From an uncultured bacterium (GTDB lineage Bacteria > Patescibacteriota > Gracilibacteria > Absconditabacterales > Absconditicoccaceae): a DNA stretch of 64,000 nt. The notes beneath the pieces are model-generated. The model was not told the origin of the DNA. It did no database searches and saw nothing but the letters and a program-made list of their open reading frames with translations. Location of the stretch: positions 1 to 64,000 of the forward strand of contig CALMFT010000012.1 of the NCBI GenBank assembly GCA_937862565.1, in the 5' to 3' direction. Of this stretch, positions 61,764-64,000 are shown one piece after another. Made by a program: the position numbers and the translations under genes. The number at the start of each line of letters is the position of its first letter. The stretch's first letter is position 1.

Positions 61764-62351
61764 TTAGGGGCAGATGTTACCAAATTTACACAATGCGTTT
61801 TGCTTCGCTTGGAAGATATATCCACTATTGTTTGCATATTCTTTTTTCAGATCATCATGAATTCCTGCAAGCACTACATTGACTACCCTTTTTACTACGG
61901 TATTGCTAGAAATTCCCAAGCCTACAATCACCTGTTCGATGTTGTTATCGATGATTTCGTAATACAATAATTGTGGGTTACCTCGATTTTGAACATTTTC
62001 TAAAGTACCAATCTGATCGGCTGTATAACCATAGATTGCTCTTACTTTCACCTTACCCATGATTTTAATCTGAGATAAAAATTTATCCAATTCTGCAGGC
62101 GTATCAAAATCCAAAATCCTATAATCATCAAAATAATCATCCACCAATGTATGTTCAGATTCTACTTCGAGGGTAGCAATCTTTTTCACGGGAGAGATTG
62201 CCAAGAAATCAAGCACTACAGACCCTGATTGATGTGGTCTTACTTCACGAAAATTACCCGCTATCCATTCAGAAAGATCAAAATTTTGGTATCTACTTGC
62301 TCCTACAAAGCCGAGTATCAAGAATATCAGTGCTACAAGAAAATATTTCAT
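61764..62351 (-). CDS. Membrane-anchored hypothetical protein
   Basis: A 195-aa protein with an N-terminal transmembrane helix (about residues 3-19) and an extracytoplasmic alpha/beta domain. The pattern (hydrophobic anchor, a V-K-K-I-A-T-L-E-V strand, then K-V-K-V-R-A-I-Y-G-Y) resembles DUF4230-type proteins, but I hold that weakly. Two cysteines lie at the C-terminus. No UGA is used. An ATAATCTGA copy spans its start codon region (62349). Confidence 0.55.
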   Translation of the reverse strand: MKYFLVALIFLILGFVGASRYQNFDLSEWIAGNFREVRPHQSGSVVLDFLAISPVKKIATLEVESEHTLVDDYFDDYRILDFDTPAELDKFLSQIKIMGKVKVRAIYGYTADQIGTLENVQNRGNPQLLYYEIIDNNIEQVIVGLGISSNTVVKRVVNVVLAGIHDDLKKEYANNSGYIFQAKQNALCKFGNICP

Positions 62352-62386
62352 AATCTGAATAATTAAAGTTAAAATATATTTCCTAT

Positions 62387-63169
62387 TTATATTCAGTATT
62401 TATCTCAAGCATCGTTTGTTCTTATGAAGATTAGTTCTGCCTTTCGAATTTCTGCCATCTTTTCTAGGACTTCAGGAACTCGAATCCTGGGATCTTGACG
62501 ATATTTGTAGTACCAAGTCTCTGGGAAATAACAAATAATGCGTGTAAGTTTATGATAATCCATGCAAATATTTGCTGAAGTAGTGAGTAAAATATTTTTG
62601 TGACCAATCTGAAGATCATGGAAATAATTGGCTTTTTTTGCTTCACCATCAGCCGAAGTAAGTATAAAATCTCTCTCATTCGTTCTATAGGACATACTCA
62701 GTAAATCTGGAAAAACTACGAGGGCTTGGTGGACCTTGTCTTCATGGTTCAATACAAGGTTGGATTGAGCATTGAGATCTTCAAGTTTTTCAATGCTATT
62801 GAAGTGTGCAATTTTCTGAATATCTTTTTTCTTAAAAGTCTTGGATTTGAGAATATGTTTGAGATAATGAGGAATACTCGGAGCAAACAAATTGATTACT
62901 GACTTGTAAGAAGTATAATATCGGTACACCATCCGATGAATGAGCTCCAAAGTTTTGCTTCCAAAAAGTTGAGCAACAATTTCTCCCTCCCCCATTGGGA
63001 ATTTTAAAGAACTTGTGCTGTATTGTTCTTGTCGAGAAATCTCTGTTCCCAAGCTAAGATAATACGTTTCATTGATAAAAATAAGGTCACCAGGCTTACC
63101 AATACCCTGCTCATCCCAACAGATTTGATCTGATCATCGTTTGTTTTGAAAGCAGTAGTAAAAAAACAT
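62387..63169 (-). CDS. Hypothetical 260-aa protein
   Basis: A soluble protein of unknown family. Residues about 15-40 read as a Gly/Pro-rich strand pair (GIGKPGDLIF). The rest is helix-strand with Lys, Tyr and His. Glycines near residue 12 and in the last ten residues are UGA, which fixes both ends of the frame. No signal or membrane segment is evident. The divergent gene at 63260 begins about 90 bp away. Confidence 0.55.
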
Positions 63170-63179
63170 TGATAAATAG

Positions 63180-63208
63180 TTGACAAAATATAATAAATAG
63201 TGTATATT
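63180..63208 (+). promoter_or_regulatory. Promoter of the 63260 gene
   Basis: TTGACA at 63180-63185, a 17-bp spacer and TATATT at 63203-63208, close to the sigma-70 consensus. Confidence 0.7.
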
Positions 63209-63259
63209 AAGGTATTGTTTAATATTAGATACTTGAATTTTTAAATCTCAAATTAACCA

Positions 63260-64000
63260 ATGTTGAAACGACTCGCCCGCATTCTGATTATTCTGATTAT
63301 ATTAGTATGACTGTATAGATATACTTCTATCTTTGACAATACTAAAATCAAACCATACTTGGAGAAAATTAACACCAAAATAGAAAATATATTTACTAAA
63401 AATTCCACAGGAAGTCAGTCTGTAATTGAAGATAATCCAAATCAGATAGATCAAGGCATTACTTGAGCAACTGCTTTCAACGATAATGACATTATCAATT
63501 TTGAAACTTCATCGTCTGTAAAACCTAAACCACAAAGCACTGGAAATACTGAAGATATGAATAGTAATATAAATAATAATCAGAATCAAGAAGTGGAAGA
63601 AGTAGATTCTCAGATTTTGGATATCAAACTTAGTGATTTGTGAGATAATTGAAATAATTTTGAAAATGGATGTGTGACTCCCTGGTGAGAAAAAATAAAA
63701 AACGGAAGTTATTTTATCGCATACGGACAACAAGTTTCACGTGATTGTGGTCGAGAAAAAAGATATTGCAGTAACGGAAAACTTGATGGAAACTATCAAT
63801 ATGACACCTGTTATTATTCTGATGTGATTGATAAACAACAACAAAATTCGATGCTTACTCAAACTGAACTCAAAGATTTACAGTTTGACTTAGGTCTCAA
63901 CACGAGCGATAAAATAGTGGAATGAGGAGTTGTTTGGACTAAAAATAGTGATAATATAGGTGAAAAAGATAAAATGGAAATATACGCAGATGGAATAAGC
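63260..64000 (+). CDS. Exported protein, 3' end outside the window
   Basis: An open frame of 247 codons that continues past the window edge. It has an N-terminal transmembrane helix or signal (about residues 6-21, one UGA glycine), an Asn/Ser-rich linker, and a region with five cysteines (GCVTPW, then RDCGREKRYC and YDTCYY) that look disulfide-paired. At least eight glycines are UGA, the rate seen in the other surface proteins. It is probably another secreted Cys-rich protein. Confidence 0.65.

Overview
The window reads as AT-rich chromosomal DNA of a candidate-phyla (CPR/Patescibacteria) bacterium that translates UGA as glycine, i.e. Absconditabacteria (SR1) or Gracilibacteria (NCBI code 25). 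The evidence is direct. Conserved glycines are written TGA in family signature motifs: the pyruvate kinase substrate motif (TGA near 17627), the PilT Walker A (near 7943), the YebC N-terminus, the Rossmann motifs of TrxB and Mqo, and the SMIG-type catalytic region of UmuD. Under the standard code dozens of conserved genes would be broken; with TGA=Gly each becomes one full-length frame. All coordinates here use TAA/TAG as the only stops. I did not see a tRNA-Gly(UCA) in the window.

Layout. 0-8.4 kb: RNA methyltransferase, small membrane proteins, XseA, SIMPL protein, M15-like peptidase, DsbB-like oxidoreductase, CHC2 zinc-finger protein and the PilT retraction ATPase. 8.5-13.5 kb: one 1670-codon secreted, C-terminally anchored subtilase. 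13.5-15.8 kb: four small genes, three of them behind near-identical promoter/hairpin leaders; two encode proteins ending in an RNA polymerase alpha-CTD-like domain. 16-27 kb: YebC, pyruvate kinase, a REP-associated (Y1) transposase carrying tandem repeats inside its frame, ThrRS, a GH3-family protein, a Kazal+SLH protein and a metallopeptidase. 27-28.8 kb: a half-length UvrB, three tRNAs and rpsT. 28.8-31.9 kb: a small genomic island in tRNA-Asp, flanked by a 14-bp direct repeat and ending with a tyrosine-integrase remnant. Its cargo is a 47-aa putative RiPP precursor, a stand-alone LanM-type dehydratase (DUF4135), a P-loop kinase and a NUDIX hydrolase. 32-38.8 kb: further accessory genes (GIY-YIG/DUF4357 protein, Type IIG-like restriction-modification enzyme, umuDC). 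39-64 kb: thyA, redox genes (trxB, nitroreductase), a malate/pyruvate node (mqo, malic enzyme, with pyk upstream), ABC exporter, ABC-F, xthA, GreA-like protein, VanW protein, peptidases and several unrecognised exported proteins.

Three results stand out. First, the tRNA-Asp island looks like a minimal lanthipeptide-type system in a recoded CPR genome. Second, a 9-bp word, ATAATCTGA, occurs about 46 times on both strands (roughly 2 expected from base composition) but is absent from about 27.7 to 38.5 kb, which holds the island and restriction genes; it resembles a DNA uptake sequence or a nucleoid/regulator site. Third, the use of UGA for glycine is very uneven: dominant in island and surface genes, sparse in housekeeping genes.

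Everything rests on reading the sequence by eye. Family calls are motif recognition, not database hits.
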